Positions 50,894-60,420 of a stretch of DNA of 64,000 nt are shown piece after piece. How positions within the stretch are numbered: the first letter of the stretch is position 1; each line of letters starts with the position of its first letter. Source of the stretch: Burkholderiaceae bacterium (GTDB lineage Bacteria; Pseudomonadota; Gammaproteobacteria; Burkholderiales; Burkholderiaceae_C); the NCBI GenBank assembly GCA_019751915.1, contig JAIEMS010000006.1:80978-144977 (forward strand). The letters run 5' to 3'. Below the pieces are notes generated by a model. It was not told where the DNA came from. It saw nothing but the letters and a program-made list of their open reading frames with translations, and made no database searches. The translations under genes and the position numbers were made by a program.

Positions 50894-51970
50894 ATGGCCG
50901 ACCTTTTTGACAACCCCATGGGACTCATGGGGTTTGAATTCGTCGAGTTTGCATCCCCCACACCCGGTGTCATAGAGCCAGTGTTTGAGCGCATGGGCTT
51001 TGTGCATGTGGCCCGCCACCGCTCTAAAGATGTGGATTTGTACCGTCAGGGCGACATCAATTTCATCATCAACCGTGAACCCAAAAGCCACGCTGCCTAC
51101 TTTGCCGCTGAGCACGGCCCATGTGCCTGTAGCATGGCATTTCGGGTGCGTGATTCGCACAAGGCCTATGCGCGGGCGCTGGAACAGGGCGCACAGCCGG
51201 TAGAGATTGCGCCCGGCCCGATGGAACTGCGCTTGCCAGCGATCAAAGGCATTGGCGGCGCACCTTTGTACCTGATTGACCGTTTTGAAGATGGCAAGTC
51301 GATCTACGATATTGACTTTGAATTTCTCCCCGGTGTCGATCGCCATCCCGTGGGCCACGGACTCAAGACCATCGACCACCTGACCCACAATGTATACCGT
51401 GGACGCATGGCGTTTTGGGGTGGTTTTTACGAACGCATCTTTAACTTCCGCGAGCTGCGCTCCTTTGATATCAAGGGCGAATACACGGGACTGACCTCGC
51501 GTGCCATGACCGCGCCCGACGGCTTGATCCGAATCCCGCTGAACGAAGAAGCATCGGGCAAGTCCGGCCAGATTGAGGAGTACCTGATGCAGTTCAATGG
51601 CGAAGGCATTCAGCACATCGCGTTGCTGACAGACGACCTCATCAGTACCCTAGACGGTCTGAAGAAGGCGGGCGTGCCGCTGATGACCGCACCCTCTGCC
51701 ACCTATTACGACATGCTGGAAGGCCGTCTACCCCACCACGGCGAAGACGTGCAGGCCCTTCAAAGTCGTGGCATTTTGCTCGATGGTGTCAGCAAACAAG
51801 GTGAGCGCCGCCTGCTACTGCAAATTTTTTCGGAAACGATGTTGGGCCCGGTGTTCTTTGAGTTTATTCAACGCAAGGGCGATGATGGCTTTGGCGAGGG
51901 CAACTTCAAGGCGCTGTTTGAGTCCATGGAGCGCGACCAGTTGCGCCGTGGTGTCCTCAGTGCAGACTGA
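50894..51970 (+). CDS. hpd: 4-hydroxyphenylpyruvate dioxygenase
   Basis: 358 residues. Two vicinal-oxygen-chelate halves; iron ligands are His in IDHLTHNV, His in GIQHIALLT and Glu in [27 protein letters not shown], the conserved C-terminal region. Converts 4-hydroxyphenylpyruvate to homogentisate in tyrosine degradation. It starts with ATG after GAGGAG and overlaps the convergent kinase gene by 14 bp. Confidence 0.95.
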   Translation: MADLFDNPMGLMGFEFVEFASPTPGVIEPVFERMGFVHVARHRSKDVDLYRQGDINFIINREPKSHAAYFAAEHGPCACSMAFRVRDSHKAYARALEQGAQPVEIAPGPMELRLPAIKGIGGAPLYLIDRFEDGKSIYDIDFEFLPGVDRHPVGHGLKTIDHLTHNVYRGRMAFWGGFYERIFNFRELRSFDIKGEYTGLTSRAMTAPDGLIRIPLNEEASGKSGQIEEYLMQFNGEGIQHIALLTDDLISTLDGLKKAGVPLMTAPSATYYDMLEGRLPHHGEDVQALQSRGILLDGVSKQGERRLLLQIFSETMLGPVFFEFIQRKGDDGFGEGNFKALFESMERDQLRRGVLSAD

Positions 51971-54614
51971 CGGCGCTTTGTCGGTTCAATATCTCCTGAA
52001 GCTGCTTTTTATTGATGGGCTTGGTCAGGTAGCCGTCCAATCCTGCCATCAGCCCAGCTTCCTGTTCGTCAGCAAGGGCCGCAGCCGTTAGCGCATAGAT
52101 CATGGTCTTGCGTAAACCAGGGTTGGCAGCTTCCCGTTGTCGGATCAGGCGTGTCGCTTCTAGGCCTCCCATCACGGGCATTTGCATGTCCATCAGGATC
52201 AGGTTAAAGGCGCGTTCGTCGAACAGATCCAGCGCTTCCTGACCATGGTTGGCGATCACCACTTCGTGCCCCCATTTTCCCAGCAGCACGGAGATGAGCT
52301 TTTGGTTCACTAAATTGTCTTCTGCCACCAGTATCTTCAAAACCACCTGCTGTTCTTGAATGTTGTTTGGGGTGATGGGTGCCGGGGATGTGTTCGAGGC
52401 GTGTTCTGTACCGACCCGGGCAACCAGCGCCGTCCGTAGCATCTGTTCGAGTTCGTGTCGGGCCACAGGTTTGGTCAGGTAGCCGTCAATGCCGAGTTCC
52501 CGGCATTGGGCACCCTGACCTGGGTTGGCTGCAGACGACAGCAAGACGATTTTGAGGTGCTGATACCGCTGTTCTTGCTTGATTTGGGACACCAGCTGAA
52601 ATCCATCCATGCCCGGCATCAGGAAATCGGTCAACAGCAGATCAAACCCTGGCGCAGTTGTATCGGCCAGCAGCTGTAGTGCCTGTGCCCCAGATACGGC
52701 TTCGGTAAGCTGCATGCCCCAGCGCTGTACCATGCGTCCCAGCACCTGCCGATTGACTGCGTTGTCATCGACCAGCAAAACCCGCAAGCCTTGAAGATCC
52801 TGCTGTGGGGCAGGTAGATGGTCGTCGGTGACCCGGCCAAACGGTAGCAGGACATGAAAGGTGCTGCCCTTGCCTTCCTCGCTTTCGACCCCGATGTGCC
52901 CACCCATCAGTCCTGCGAGTCGACTGGAAATGGTCAGACCCAGTCCAGTGCCACCGAAGCGGCGGGTGGTGGATGCATCCTCTTGGGTAAAGGCCTCGAA
53001 AATGAGCTTCTGTTTGTCTGACGGGATACCAATACCGGTGTCGCGTACCCTGAATGACAGTTGGATTAACCCATTTTGTTCGGCATGAACCCGCACGGAC
53101 AATTCGACCTCGCCGTGTTCGGTGAACTTGATGGCATTGTTGAGAAGATTTATCAGAATCTGGCGCAGCCGCCCCGGATCACCCGCCACTTGGCGGGGCA
53201 CATTAGGCTGCACATCGCAAATGAGTTCAAGTCTGCGTTCTTGCGCGCGCACGGACAAGGATTTCATTACGGCATTAACCAGAATGTGCAGGTCAAAGCT
53301 GATGTTCTCCACCGCCATCTTGCCGGCTTCCATCTTGGAGAAATCGAGAATGTCGTTGATGATGGTCAGTAGGCCATCGGCCGATGATTTGACAATGTTC
53401 AGGTAGTCGCGCTGCTCCGTGGTCAGCTCTGTGTCAAGGGTCAGATCGGTCATGCCTATGACCCCATTCATAGGCGTGCGGATTTCATGGCTCATGGTGG
53501 CCAAGAATTCTGACTTGGCCCGACTGGCGTGCTCAGCGCGGTCCACGTTGAGCTGCAGCTCGTCGGCCATTTGTTCGAGTTGGGTATTGTTGTTGCGCAG
53601 TTCCTGCTCCAGCGCTTCACGCCGGGCTACCTCTTCAGCGAGTGCTGAGTTGTCATGCTGCAGTTGCAGCGTGCGCTGGCGTTGCCGATCCAACGCTACT
53701 GTTGCTAGCAATAGCAATAACGGGAAAATACTCAGGGATACCAAGAAGCTGCTAGAACTGGTGTGGCCATAAGCTGTCTCGAGGTCAATCACGGTAACCA
53801 GAGACAGTGGCATACCGGGTATCGCGCTGCGCAGCACCAAGGAGTCCAACGTGTTGGCAGGTGCGTGCGAAAAATCTGATAACGGCAATAGCGCATCGAC
53901 AGGCTTTTGCATCAGTTCCTGCACCCATGCCTTGTCAGCGCTCATTGAGCTGCCACTGGATATTAGTGCAAGTCCGTCAGGCGAAATCAACAGTTCTTGG
54001 TACGTCCCCGTGGCATTGTTGTTACCGCTGGCCATCAACAAGGGGGCAAGTTTCGTCAGATCGCCCGTGCTCACCACCACGCCGCTGTAGATATCTTTAA
54101 ACATCACCGGGGCACTGGCGACGATGAGTTGCTTGTCCGGTTCGATGCTCAATTTGGGGGCCAGTTTGAAGCCCTGTGCTAGGGAAACCCGGGCATCGCT
54201 GTTGGCGGAGAGTGTAGAGAGTGGCTCACCGTCCTCATCAAAATAGGCCAGGTCGCTAAACAGCGGTATGCCACGAATGACTTTTTGCTCCAATTTGCCC
54301 CGCAAGCGTTGGTCGATGGCATCCAAGTTGGCGATCAAGCCATACTGGAGTGACATGCCCAGCGCCTTATTGACCAAGTAGTCCTCGATTTCACGGCTTG
54401 CAGAAAGGTCAACCGTATCATTACGGCGATCGACCAGAAAGTCGCCAATGGCTGCCGCCCTTCGCTGCCCATCTGCTACCAATCTGGCATCAGCTGTAGA
54501 GCGCAATAAAGCCTGCGCACCAAAAACGTTCCACAACAGAACCAAGGTGTACAAACAAAAAGCGATGGCCAGTAGCACTGGCCATCGCTGCGTGACGCGC
54601 CCAAAGAGTGCCAT
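51957..54614 (-). CDS. Membrane hybrid histidine kinase with two C-terminal receivers
   Basis: About 885 residues from ATG at 54614. TM1 about 10-32 and TM2 about 285-305 bound a periplasmic Cache-like domain. Then a coiled coil, HisKA ([24 protein letters not shown]), HATPase ([44 protein letters not shown]), receiver 1 ([28 protein letters not shown]) and receiver 2 ([28 protein letters not shown]). BarA-type layout without its own HPt, so a separate phosphotransfer protein is needed. It follows a periplasmic binding protein by 47 bp and may sense its ligand complex. Confidence 0.92.
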   Translation of the reverse strand: MALFGRVTQRWPVLLAIAFCLYTLVLLWNVFGAQALLRSTADARLVADGQRRAAAIGDFLVDRRNDTVDLSASREIEDYLVNKALGMSLQYGLIANLDAIDQRLRGKLEQKVIRGIPLFSDLAYFDEDGEPLSTLSANSDARVSLAQGFKLAPKLSIEPDKQLIVASAPVMFKDIYSGVVVSTGDLTKLAPLLMASGNNNATGTYQELLISPDGLALISSGSSMSADKAWVQELMQKPVDALLPLSDFSHAPANTLDSLVLRSAIPGMPLSLVTVIDLETAYGHTSSSSFLVSLSIFPLLLLLATVALDRQRQRTLQLQHDNSALAEEVARREALEQELRNNNTQLEQMADELQLNVDRAEHASRAKSEFLATMSHEIRTPMNGVIGMTDLTLDTELTTEQRDYLNIVKSSADGLLTIINDILDFSKMEAGKMAVENISFDLHILVNAVMKSLSVRAQERRLELICDVQPNVPRQVAGDPGRLRQILINLLNNAIKFTEHGEVELSVRVHAEQNGLIQLSFRVRDTGIGIPSDKQKLIFEAFTQEDASTTRRFGGTGLGLTISSRLAGLMGGHIGVESEEGKGSTFHVLLPFGRVTDDHLPAPQQDLQGLRVLLVDDNAVNRQVLGRMVQRWGMQLTEAVSGAQALQLLADTTAPGFDLLLTDFLMPGMDGFQLVSQIKQEQRYQHLKIVLLSSAANPGQGAQCRELGIDGYLTKPVARHELEQMLRTALVARVGTEHASNTSPAPITPNNIQEQQVVLKILVAEDNLVNQKLISVLLGKWGHEVVIANHGQEALDLFDERAFNLILMDMQMPVMGGLEATRLIRQREAANPGLRKTMIYALTAAALADEQEAGLMAGLDGYLTKPINKKQLQEILNRQSAVSLH

Positions 54615-54661
54615 AGGCCTCAAATATGCCTCAAATTAGATGGGTGACGATGACGGCCACA

Positions 54662-55549
54662 TCAATTTTTACGGGCGAAAAACTCTGGAAAATAACGGCG
54701 AATGCCGGGGTAGTATTTGTCCACCAGTTTGTCATAGCTACCGTCGGCTTTTACCTTGACGAGGTATTCATCGAAAGCCTTGCGCAATTCGGGGGCATCC
54801 TTGGGAAAGGCTGCGGCCAGTTCCTGATGCTCTGAAATCGGGCCAATCACCTTGATTTTTCCGGCCCACTTTTTCAAATCCAGAATTGCATCGGGCACGT
54901 CAAGCAATGTCAGTTCCGCTTCTTTGTTGAGCAGGGCTGGCACCATTTCATTGAGGTTGGTGTTTTTTGTATAGGACTTCAGGTCAATACCGACACCTTT
55001 GAGTGCGTAGTTGGATGGATCCAAGCAGGTACGTTCCATCACCAAAAGGCTGTTTTTGCCAATCAGGGCCTTGGTTTCTTGAATGTCCTTGGGCAAGTCC
55101 TTGCTGCCTTTGATCGGTGTGAAGTTGGAGTCAGCACGCGCAACCAGCAGCACCTGCGATGGGAAGGTGGGTTTGGAATAAAGCAGCACCGCCTCGCGCC
55201 AAGGCAGCATGGTGAAGCCAGTGGCGATCATGTCGCCCTTGACGGGAAAGTCACCGACCAGCGTCACCTCGGCTCCCTTGCGTACCACGTCTTTGCCCAG
55301 CACGTCGCGGATCACGTTGTAAAAGTCGGAGTAGACTAAGGTGTACTTCACCCCGATGTACTTGGCAAAGCCCTGCGTTAATTCGACATCGAAACCATCA
55401 CCAGCACCGGTCACGAAGTTGGCATATTTAATGCCCAGATGGCGCAACTCGCCACGCGCCTGAATATCTTTCAGATCGGTGGCATTGGCCATCGATGCTG
55501 CCAACGCCATGGCAGCCAGCAGAAAACAAGTTTTCTTGAGCATCTTCAT
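54662..55549 (-). CDS. Periplasmic solute-binding protein (SBP_bac_3 type)
   Basis: 295 residues from ATG at 55549 (GGAAAA upstream). Signal peptide (KTCFLLAAMALAASMANA). Binding fold: LRHLGIKYANFVTGAGDGFDVELTQGFAKYIGVKYTLVYSDFYNVIRDVLG, DMIATGFTMLPWREAVLLYSKPTFPSQVLLVAR. No ABC transporter genes adjoin; it is followed by the hybrid kinase, so it probably serves as the ligand-binding partner of that sensor. The ligand, perhaps an amino acid or carboxylate, is unknown. Confidence 0.85.
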   Translation of the reverse strand: MKMLKKTCFLLAAMALAASMANATDLKDIQARGELRHLGIKYANFVTGAGDGFDVELTQGFAKYIGVKYTLVYSDFYNVIRDVLGKDVVRKGAEVTLVGDFPVKGDMIATGFTMLPWREAVLLYSKPTFPSQVLLVARADSNFTPIKGSKDLPKDIQETKALIGKNSLLVMERTCLDPSNYALKGVGIDLKSYTKNTNLNEMVPALLNKEAELTLLDVPDAILDLKKWAGKIKVIGPISEHQELAAAFPKDAPELRKAFDEYLVKVKADGSYDKLVDKYYPGIRRYFPEFFARKN

Positions 55550-55813
55550 ACATTTTTCCGTTCATGAATTTTGGAGGTTTGCAGCGCGATTTTCACTCAG
55601 AAAAATAAGAGGGTGGTTGTGGTCCGATGAAATCAGACACGAAGATAAGGTAAGAAGCCCTTCAGCCGAGAGTCGAGCACACGACAGTATTTCGATCCAG
55701 TCTACCTGCGGAAAGTAGCCAAAATTATTCGAGAGAGCAGGGCCTGAGCGTTAGCCAAGCCTGCAACGATAGGAATTTGACAGCAAGTCTTTTTTGTTTT
55801 CTGGGGTCTAAAA

Positions 55814-56629
55814 ATGGCGTTTCGGTATTTATCTTCTCATCGCCGCTCGATAAATACCCATCCTCCGTCCTTGTCCGGCCATACGCCATCGGTGCGTTTT
55901 GATAGCGTTGATGCCCTGCGTGGCTTGGCGATGGTCTGGATGACGGTTTTTCACCTGTGCTTTGATTTGTCGTATGCTGGCCATTGGCCGCAAAACTTCC
56001 TCAGCGATCCGTTTTGGACGCACCAGCGCAGCGCTATCGTGAGTTTGTTTTTGTTTTGTGCGGGTCTAGGGCAGGCATTGGCGTTGTGCCAGGGCCAAAG
56101 CTGGGGGCGTTTTCGTCGCCGCTGGGCGCAGATTGCGACGGGAGCCTTGCTGGTGAGCATCGGCTCGTGGCTGGTGTTTCCACAGAGCTTTATCTATTTT
56201 GGTGTGTTGCATGGCATGGCGGTCATGCTGTTGCTGGCGCGCTGCACAGGCCGGTGGAGCGTGGCGGTGCTGTGGCTGGCCGGTGGGGTGGCTTTGGCAT
56301 TGCCTTGGCTGGCACAGGTGCTGCTGGCCGGGCCGATGGTGCAGTGGGCGGGGCTGTTCAATGCCAAGTCGCTCAACTGGTTGGGGTTGGTGTCGCACAA
56401 GCCATACACCGAAGACTATGTGCCCGTCTTGCCTTGGTTGGGCGTGGTCTGGTGGGGGCTGGCAACTGGGCGCTGGCTGTGGGCGCATCAACCACGGTGG
56501 TGTCAGGCCTGTGTGCCCGCCATCGTGCGCCCCTTGGTGTGGTTGGGGCGTACCAGCCTGAGTTACTACCTGCTGCACCAGCCGGTATTGATGGGGGCGT
56601 TGTGGTTATGGAAAAAAAACGCGGCCTAA
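55814..56629 (+). CDS. DUF1624 family membrane protein
   Basis: 271 residues with about seven membrane segments. FDSVDALRGLAMVWMTVFHLCFDLSYAGHW is the hallmark of DUF1624, related to heparan-alpha-glucosaminide N-acetyltransferases (D-xLRGxA, H, D). The role is unknown; such proteins may acylate sugars or lipids. The last residues (WKKNAA) are encoded within the terminator of the convergent ppiC gene. Confidence 0.85.
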   Translation: MAFRYLSSHRRSINTHPPSLSGHTPSVRFDSVDALRGLAMVWMTVFHLCFDLSYAGHWPQNFLSDPFWTHQRSAIVSLFLFCAGLGQALALCQGQSWGRFRRRWAQIATGALLVSIGSWLVFPQSFIYFGVLHGMAVMLLLARCTGRWSVAVLWLAGGVALALPWLAQVLLAGPMVQWAGLFNAKSLNWLGLVSHKPYTEDYVPVLPWLGVVWWGLATGRWLWAHQPRWCQACVPAIVRPLVWLGRTSLSYYLLHQPVLMGALWLWKKNAA

Positions 56630-56636
56630 GCCGCGT
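56612..56636 (-). terminator. Rho-independent terminator of the selO-ppiC operon
   Basis: ACGCGGC-CTAA-GCCGCGT with eight T following on the minus strand. It overlaps the last codons of the DUF1624 gene. Confidence 0.9.
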
Positions 56637-56657
56637 TGTGGGTTCTGTTCAACCGGA

Positions 56658-57443
56658 TTATTCGACCTTGGCTTTGGCGCGCAGGTCTTCTTGGTACTTG
56701 GCCAGTTTTTGCTGTTGCAGTTGCTGGGCGACTTGGGGCTTGACCTCATCGAGCTTAGGTAGCTGTGCTTGGCGCAGGTTGTCCAAGCGGATGATGTGCC
56801 AACCAAACTGGCTCTTGACCGGAGTTTGGGTCATTTTGCCCTTTTCGAGCTTGATCAGAGCTTCGGTGAATTCAGGCACGTAGCTGTTGGGGTTGGCCCA
56901 ATCGAGATCGCCACCCTTGGCACCAGAACCTGGGTCCTTGGATTGCTTTTTGGCGATGTCTTCAAACTTGCCGCCCTTTTTGATGGCGGCAATGATGGCC
57001 TTGGCTTCGTCTTCTTTGGCGACCAAAATGTGGCTGGCTTTGTACTCTTTGCCACCGTTGGCTGCAACGAATTTGTCGTATTCGACCTGAATTTCAGCGT
57101 CGGTCACTGCATTTTTGGCTTGGTAGTCGGCAAACAATTCGTTAATCAAGATTTGTTGGCGCGCCAGCTCCATTTGGGCACGGAAGTTACCGGTGCCATC
57201 TAAACCGAGTTTTTGTGCTTCTTGGGTGAAAACTTCGGCGGTGATGATTTGGTCTTTGACGCGGGCTTCGATCTCGGGCGTCACTTGGCGGCCAGTGCGT
57301 TCGACTTGCTGTTTGACGGCTTCGAAGCGCTCTTTAGGCACGGGTTTGCCATTGACGATGGCCAAGTTTTGTGCGCTAACGGGCAGGGCAGCGATGCCCA
57401 ACAAGGCTGCGGCGACAAGGCTAGACAGGAGCTTTTTCTTCAT
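56658..57443 (-). CDS. Periplasmic peptidyl-prolyl isomerase (parvulin/PpiC family)
   Basis: 261 residues: signal peptide (SSLVAAALLGIAALPVSAQ), SurA/PrsA-like N-domain, and parvulin domain (YKASHILVAKEDEAKAIIAAIKKGGKFEDIAKKQSKDPGSGAKGGDLDWANPNSYVPEFTEALIKLEKGKMTQTPVKSQFGWHIIRLDN). A foldase for envelope proteins. Last gene of the selO-msrB-yciB-bolA-ppiC run, 73 bp after bolA. Confidence 0.93.
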   Translation of the reverse strand: MKKKLLSSLVAAALLGIAALPVSAQNLAIVNGKPVPKERFEAVKQQVERTGRQVTPEIEARVKDQIITAEVFTQEAQKLGLDGTGNFRAQMELARQQILINELFADYQAKNAVTDAEIQVEYDKFVAANGGKEYKASHILVAKEDEAKAIIAAIKKGGKFEDIAKKQSKDPGSGAKGGDLDWANPNSYVPEFTEALIKLEKGKMTQTPVKSQFGWHIIRLDNLRQAQLPKLDEVKPQVAQQLQQQKLAKYQEDLRAKAKVE

Positions 57444-57516
57444 TCGGAATCCAAAAAATAGAAGGGAATCTGGAGGCTGGTGACTGGCATGCCATAGGGC
57501 GTGTGCCTCACTGGGG

Positions 57517-57795
57517 TCAGAGAATCTCTATGGCGATGGCATGGACACCACGGTCTATAAATTCTTGCAGCGCATCATACACAAGGCGATGCTGGCGAAC
57601 GCGTGTCAGGCCGGTAAAGAAAGGTGAGGCAATCCGCACCCGAAAATGGGTACCAACGCCGGTGCCGTTGGCCCCTGCGTGGCCGGCGTGGGCGTGGCTC
57701 TCGTCGAGCACCTCGAGGGCTGTCGGGGTCAGTGCCGTGCGCAGGCTTTGTGCCATGGCCGGTGCTGTGCTGGCTTGGTCGGTGGGGTGCATCAT
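57517..57795 (-). CDS. bolA: BolA family protein
   Basis: About 92 residues from ATG at 57795, overlapping the yciB stop as ATGA. LTPTALEVLDESHAHAGHAGANGTGVGTHFRVRIASPFFTGLTRVRQHRLVYDALQEFIDRGVHAIAIEI fits BolA/IbaG: the central V-F-G-class loop is replaced by an H-A-H-A-G-H-rich insert that could bind metal. BolA proteins pair with monothiol glutaredoxins around Fe-S clusters and affect morphology. Confidence 0.9.
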   Translation of the reverse strand: MMHPTDQASTAPAMAQSLRTALTPTALEVLDESHAHAGHAGANGTGVGTHFRVRIASPFFTGLTRVRQHRLVYDALQEFIDRGVHAIAIEIL

Positions 57796-58346
57796 GGCTG
57801 GGCATCCTTGGGGGTGTCGGTTTCTTTGATGTAGCGGCCAAGGTACAGCGCTTGTCCAATCACAAAAACCAGCATCAGGCCCATGCCACCAAACAGTTTG
57901 AAGTTGACCCAAGTGTCGGTGTCAAATTGGTAGGCTACCCACAGGTTGAGTGCGCCCATCGCGCCAAAAAATACCGCCCACGCCCAGTTCAGGGTGCGCC
58001 AAACGCTCTCGGGCAGCTGCACCTGTGCGCCCATCAGGTGCTTGATAAAGTTTTTCTGGAACAGCACTTGTCCGACCAGCAGGGTGCCGCCCATGAGCCA
58101 GTAGAGCACGGTGGGCTTCCATTTGATAAAGGTCTCGCTTTGTGCCAGCAGCGTGGCACCGCCAAACAGCACAATCACGCCCAAACTCAGCCACTGCATC
58201 GGCTCGACTTTGCCGTGTTTGTAGCGCAGGTAGCCAATTTGCAGCACGGTGGCCGCAATAGCCACTGCGGTAGCAGCGTAAATTCCCCAGAGCTTAAAAG
58301 CTACGAAGAACAAGATGATGGGGAAAAAGTCGAGCAGGATTTTCAT
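57792..58346 (-). CDS. yciB: Inner-membrane septation-type protein YciB
   Basis: 184 residues with about five membrane segments: MKILLDFFPIILFFVAFKLWGIYAATAVAIAATVLQIGYL, LFGGATLLAQSETFIKWKPTVLYWLMGGTLL and RTLNWAWAVFFGAMGALNLWVAYQFDTDTWVNFKLFGGMGLMLVF are diagnostic for YciB/IspZ. Affects envelope and cell division. Between msrB and bolA in the same operon. Confidence 0.95.
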   Translation of the reverse strand: MKILLDFFPIILFFVAFKLWGIYAATAVAIAATVLQIGYLRYKHGKVEPMQWLSLGVIVLFGGATLLAQSETFIKWKPTVLYWLMGGTLLVGQVLFQKNFIKHLMGAQVQLPESVWRTLNWAWAVFFGAMGALNLWVAYQFDTDTWVNFKLFGGMGLMLVFVIGQALYLGRYIKETDTPKDAQP

Positions 58347-58372
58347 GGGGTAGCAGGGCGGTCAATGCCGGT

Positions 58373-58786
58373 TCAGGAGGTGCTGGGCGCAAAGTCCAAA
58401 GAGGCCGAATTCATGCAGTAGCGCAGGCCTGTGGGTGCAGGGCCGTCTTCAAAAACATGGCCCAAATGGGCCCCACAGCGGCTGCACACGGTTTCAACGC
58501 GCACCATGCCGTGGCTGTGGTCCGTGATTTCGGTGATGGCTTCGGCAATGGCCTGTGAGAAGCTCGGCCAGCCGCAGCCAGCATCAAATTTGCTTGCTGC
58601 ATCGAACAACGCGGCTCCGCAGCAAATGCAGTGGTAGCTGCCATCGGCCCAGTGGGTTTGGTATTTTCCGGTAAAAGGGCGTTCGGTGGCGGCGCGGCGC
58701 GTGATTTGCAAGGCCCCCGGTTCGGCGTTTTTGCTGTCCAGCAGGGCTTGCCATTGGGCATCGGTTTTTTGGATAGGAAAGTTCAT
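58373..58786 (-). CDS. msrB: Peptide-methionine (R)-S-oxide reductase
   Basis: About 137 residues from ATG at 58786, overlapping the selO stop (ATGA). Zinc cysteines CICCG and [44 protein letters not shown] with the catalytic Cys in RYCMNS. Repairs methionine sulfoxide. Pairing with selO fits a redox-protection operon. Confidence 0.95.
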   Translation of the reverse strand: MNFPIQKTDAQWQALLDSKNAEPGALQITRRAATERPFTGKYQTHWADGSYHCICCGAALFDAASKFDAGCGWPSFSQAIAEAITEITDHSHGMVRVETVCSRCGAHLGHVFEDGPAPTGLRYCMNSASLDFAPSTS

Positions 58787-60276
58787 GACGAGCAACTGAT
58801 GGAAATGGAGGAGGCCCAATCGGGCGCAAAGTCGGCTTGTGCAGCACAGCCGGGGTGTTCGTCAAACGGGCGCTCTAGCAAGGTTTGCAGGGTTTGGAGT
58901 GTCGAAAAGTCACCCAGTTTTGCCGATTCGATCGCTTGTTCGGCCAAATAGTTGCGCAAAACATAGCGTGGATTGGTTTTTAGCATTAAATCAGCATCCA
59001 GCGCTTTTCCTGTCTGCTTAGAGTGCTCTAAATAAGATAGCATCCATCGGTCAAAAGCAGTGCGCTCGATGAACAGGTCGCGCACGCTATCGAAGTGGTT
59101 GTCCGCTAGCGCCTGCGACAGGCGATGCCAAAAGATGGTGTAGTCAACCCGCTGCTCGGCCAGCTGCCGCAAGATGTTATCGACGATGGCTGCTTCGCCC
59201 TCGTGGGCCGCAGGCAGGCCCAATTTGGCCCGCATGCGGCCCATAAACTGGGCCTGAAACTCTGTTTTGTACGGAGCCAGCGCTGCCATAGCGGTGGCCG
59301 GATCGCCAATCAAGGGTTGCAGCGCTTGGCCTAAGCGAAACAGATTCCAATAAACAACGTTGGGCTGGCGATCAAAAGCGTAGCGCCCTTGGTGGTCGCT
59401 GTGGTTGCAAATGTGGTCGGGCACAAAGGTGTCGAGAAACTGAAACGGCCCATAGTCCAGCGTCAGGCCCAAAATGCTCATGTTGTCGGTGTTGAGCACC
59501 CCGTGGCAAAAGCCGACCGCCTGCCACTGCGCTACCAGCGCTGCACTGCGCTCACTGACCGCCTGTAGCAAGGCTGCGTAGGCGTTGCCACCAAAGTCCG
59601 TACCTGCGCGACAGTCTGGGTAATGTTGGTCGATGACATGGTCGGCCAGTTTGCGCAGTTCGGCCATTTGGTTGCGCGCAGCAAAATGTTCAAAGTGTCC
59701 AAAACGGATAAAACTCGGGGCCACCCGGGTCACAACGGCAGCAGTTTCCAGACGCTCGCGGTACACCGGGGCGGGTGAGCCGGTCACGCACAGCGCCTGC
59801 GTCGTCGCAATGCCCAGCCCCTGCATGGCCTGACTGCACAAAAATTCGCGAATGCTCGAGCGCAGTACCGCCCGTCCATCGCCGCCGCGCGAGTAGGGTG
59901 TCGGGCCGCTGCCTTTGAGCTGTAGCTCCTGTAGTTGGCCCTGCGGGGTTTGCACTGCCCCCAACAGCAGCGCGCGCCCATCACCCAACTGCCCAGCCCA
60001 TACGCCAAACTGGTGGCCGCTGTAAACGCTGGCCAATGGCGCACTGCCGGGCAAGACGCTGTTGCCGGTCAAGGCCTGTAGTGCTGCATCCGAGTCGAGC
60101 CATGCCGGCGCTATGCCCAGGCTTTGGGCCACGGCGCTGCTGCGTGCGACCCAATAGGGCGCGGGGAGCGGTGTTGCTGCCACAGGCTGAAAAAACTCCG
60201 GCCCCAGTGCGGAAAAAGGGTGGCTCCAGACCCAACTGGGGTCAGAGCAAGCGGTAGGTTCAGAGCGGCGCTGCAT
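58783..60276 (-). CDS. selO: Protein adenylyltransferase SelO
   Basis: 497 residues: [96 protein letters not shown] and [15 protein letters not shown] mark this pseudokinase family, which transfers AMP to protein hydroxyls under oxidative stress. It ends in CSS, with Cys at the position where the human protein has selenocysteine. Residues about 412-428 ([17 protein letters not shown]) come from a probable dispersed repeat. Confidence 0.94.
   Translation of the reverse strand: MQRRSEPTACSDPSWVWSHPFSALGPEFFQPVAATPLPAPYWVARSSAVAQSLGIAPAWLDSDAALQALTGNSVLPGSAPLASVYSGHQFGVWAGQLGDGRALLLGAVQTPQGQLQELQLKGSGPTPYSRGGDGRAVLRSSIREFLCSQAMQGLGIATTQALCVTGSPAPVYRERLETAAVVTRVAPSFIRFGHFEHFAARNQMAELRKLADHVIDQHYPDCRAGTDFGGNAYAALLQAVSERSAALVAQWQAVGFCHGVLNTDNMSILGLTLDYGPFQFLDTFVPDHICNHSDHQGRYAFDRQPNVVYWNLFRLGQALQPLIGDPATAMAALAPYKTEFQAQFMGRMRAKLGLPAAHEGEAAIVDNILRQLAEQRVDYTIFWHRLSQALADNHFDSVRDLFIERTAFDRWMLSYLEHSKQTGKALDADLMLKTNPRYVLRNYLAEQAIESAKLGDFSTLQTLQTLLERPFDEHPGCAAQADFAPDWASSISISCSS
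58993..59040 (+). repeat. Dispersed repeat, copy 7 (inside selO; probable)
   Basis: AGCATCCAGCGCTTTTCCTG, then GCTTAGAGTGCTCTAAAT: similar to copies 4 and 5 (AG-x-CTT, CCTGT, TAGAG, CTCTAAAT) but needs a gap to align. Antisense to selO with the same register. Confidence 0.45.
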
Positions 60277-60420
60277 GGGGCAGATTGTCGCTGGGCTGGT
60301 GTTTGCCTGAAGCTTGCGTGGTTACTCCAGTCTTGTCGGTGACCCAATTGCGAGCGCAAGCCCCGTCGTTCACGGTGGGGTCTAGCGAGTCCCCGGCCTT
60401 GGCACTATCATCGGCCTTGG

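Noticed and set aside
50804..51616. N-terminal extension of the Lrp/AsnC frame
   Set aside because: Lies opposite the dioxygenase gene and lacks conserved features; the HTH begins only after 50788.
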